From Actinomycetota bacterium (lineage in GTDB: Bacteria; Actinomycetota; Acidimicrobiia; Acidimicrobiales; CAIXPF01), in assembly GCA_016870475.1 (NCBI GenBank), contig VGBO01000011.1:1-54113 (forward strand): 54,113 bases of DNA. The letters run 5' to 3'. Position numbers and translations under genes: made by a program. Below, piece after piece: positions 53,740-54,113 of the stretch. The notes beneath the pieces are model-generated. The model was not told the DNA's origin. It made no database searches and saw only the letters and a list, made by a program, of their open reading frames with translations. Every line of letters begins with the position of its first letter. Position 1 is the first letter of the stretch.

Positions 53740-54113
53740 GGCCGCACCATCGTGAAGGTCTCCTCCACCGCCACGTAGTCGTGGTAGCCGAGGCGTCCGA
53801 TCGGACGGGCCCGTCGCAGGTCGACCATCCCGTCCACGACGACGTCGTCGGCGATGTGCACCTGCACCACCCTTCCGATCACCATCGCGTTCGCGACGCT
53901 CGGCGTCGACGGGAGCTCGACGATCCCTTCGACGGTGCACTCGAGCGCGATCGGCGCGGCCGCGACCCGTGGCGGACGGACCACGACGGAGGCCGCCGGC
54001 GCCAACCCTGCCGCCGCCATCTCGTCGACCGAACGGGCCGCGGTGGCGGAGGTCTCGTTCATCTGTTCGCGCAGGTCCCAGGTGCAGAGGTTGAACACGA
54101 ACTCGCCGGTCTC
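53733..54113 (-). CDS. Flavin reductase-like FMN-binding protein, C-terminal part (cut by window end)
   Basis: The frame is open from 54113 to the stop at 53733, 126 residues of a protein that begins beyond the window. TGEFVFNLCTWDLREQMNETS, FAPAASVVVRPPRVAAAPIALECTVEGI and the VIGRVVQVHIADDVVVDGMVDLRRARPIGRLG segment match the flavin-reductase/FMN-binding split-barrel family, in which the DLREQMN turn contacts FMN. The N-terminal nucleotide-binding region is not visible. Partner enzymes cannot be inferred. Confidence 0.8.
   Translation of the reverse strand, partial: ETGEFVFNLCTWDLREQMNETSATAARSVDEMAAAGLAPAASVVVRPPRVAAAPIALECTVEGIVELPSTPSVANAMVIGRVVQVHIADDVVVDGMVDLRRARPIGRLGYHDYVAVEETFTMVRPA

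Overview
This window reads as chromosomal DNA from a high-G+C actinomycete, probably an Acidimicrobiia-like lineage. That placement is an inference. The evidence is: an M. tuberculosis-like gene order (thrS-HIT, pgsA-patA-pimA, pdxS-pdxT-yebC, ruvC-ruvA-ruvB, yajC-secD-secF-apt-relA, hisS-aspS); a mycothiol-type cysteine ligase (MshC); an F420-dependent NADP reductase; an InhA-like enoyl-ACP reductase; and queA/tgt, which mycobacteria generally lack. The window is almost fully coding. I see no rRNA, tRNA, CRISPR, insertion sequence, phage gene or gene-free stretch over 300 bases. The longest gaps are about 138 bases (10428-10565), 125 (37005-37129), 112 (31499-31610) and 111 (52027-52137), and each holds promoter-like sequence.

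Layout. 1-4443: an SDR/hydratase catabolic pair, cca, alkB and an MFS exporter. 4440-7589: the minus-strand lactate-oxidation operon lutA-lutB-lutC plus a DUF952 gene. 7658-11213: single genes on alternating strands (methyltransferase, cupin, RibD-like reductase, universal stress protein, DevS-like histidine kinase). 11226-31498: a 20-kb, entirely minus-strand housekeeping block covering aspartyl- and histidyl-tRNA synthetases, Rel, Apt, Sec auxiliary proteins, queuosine enzymes, Holliday-junction resolution, peroxiredoxin, YebC, PLP synthase, HtpX/LemA and the phosphatidylinositol-mannoside genes. 31611-37897: a small unknown gene, thrS-HIT-membrane protein, npdG-mshC and fabI. 37879-43619: an MFS exporter, a lone ABC ATPase, and an operon ending in glgX. 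43633-48194: two divergent acyl-CoA dehydrogenases, the second leading an aminotransferase-membrane protein-ribE operon. 48230-54113: a SCO6745-family gene, a metallophosphoesterase, a tandem CaiB/BaiF fusion, malate synthase and a partial flavin reductase.

Expression. Two features recur. First, genes inside operons are packed with ATGA or GTGA stop/start overlaps. Second, many first genes have a TA[C/G]NNT hexamer only 6-8 bases before the start codon and no Shine-Dalgarno sequence, the layout expected of leaderless mRNAs. I used this to choose several starts. In two places the hexamer precedes a tiny ORF whose TGA overlaps the GTG of the real gene.

Most notable coding anomaly: the Tgt protein keeps its catalytic residues but has lost all three zinc-ligand cysteines while keeping the ligand histidine. 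I found no convincing new multi-gene system; the items of interest are the Tgt variant, the leaderless/mini-ORF architecture, a CaiB fusion with unequal active sites, and a few unusual operon partnerships.
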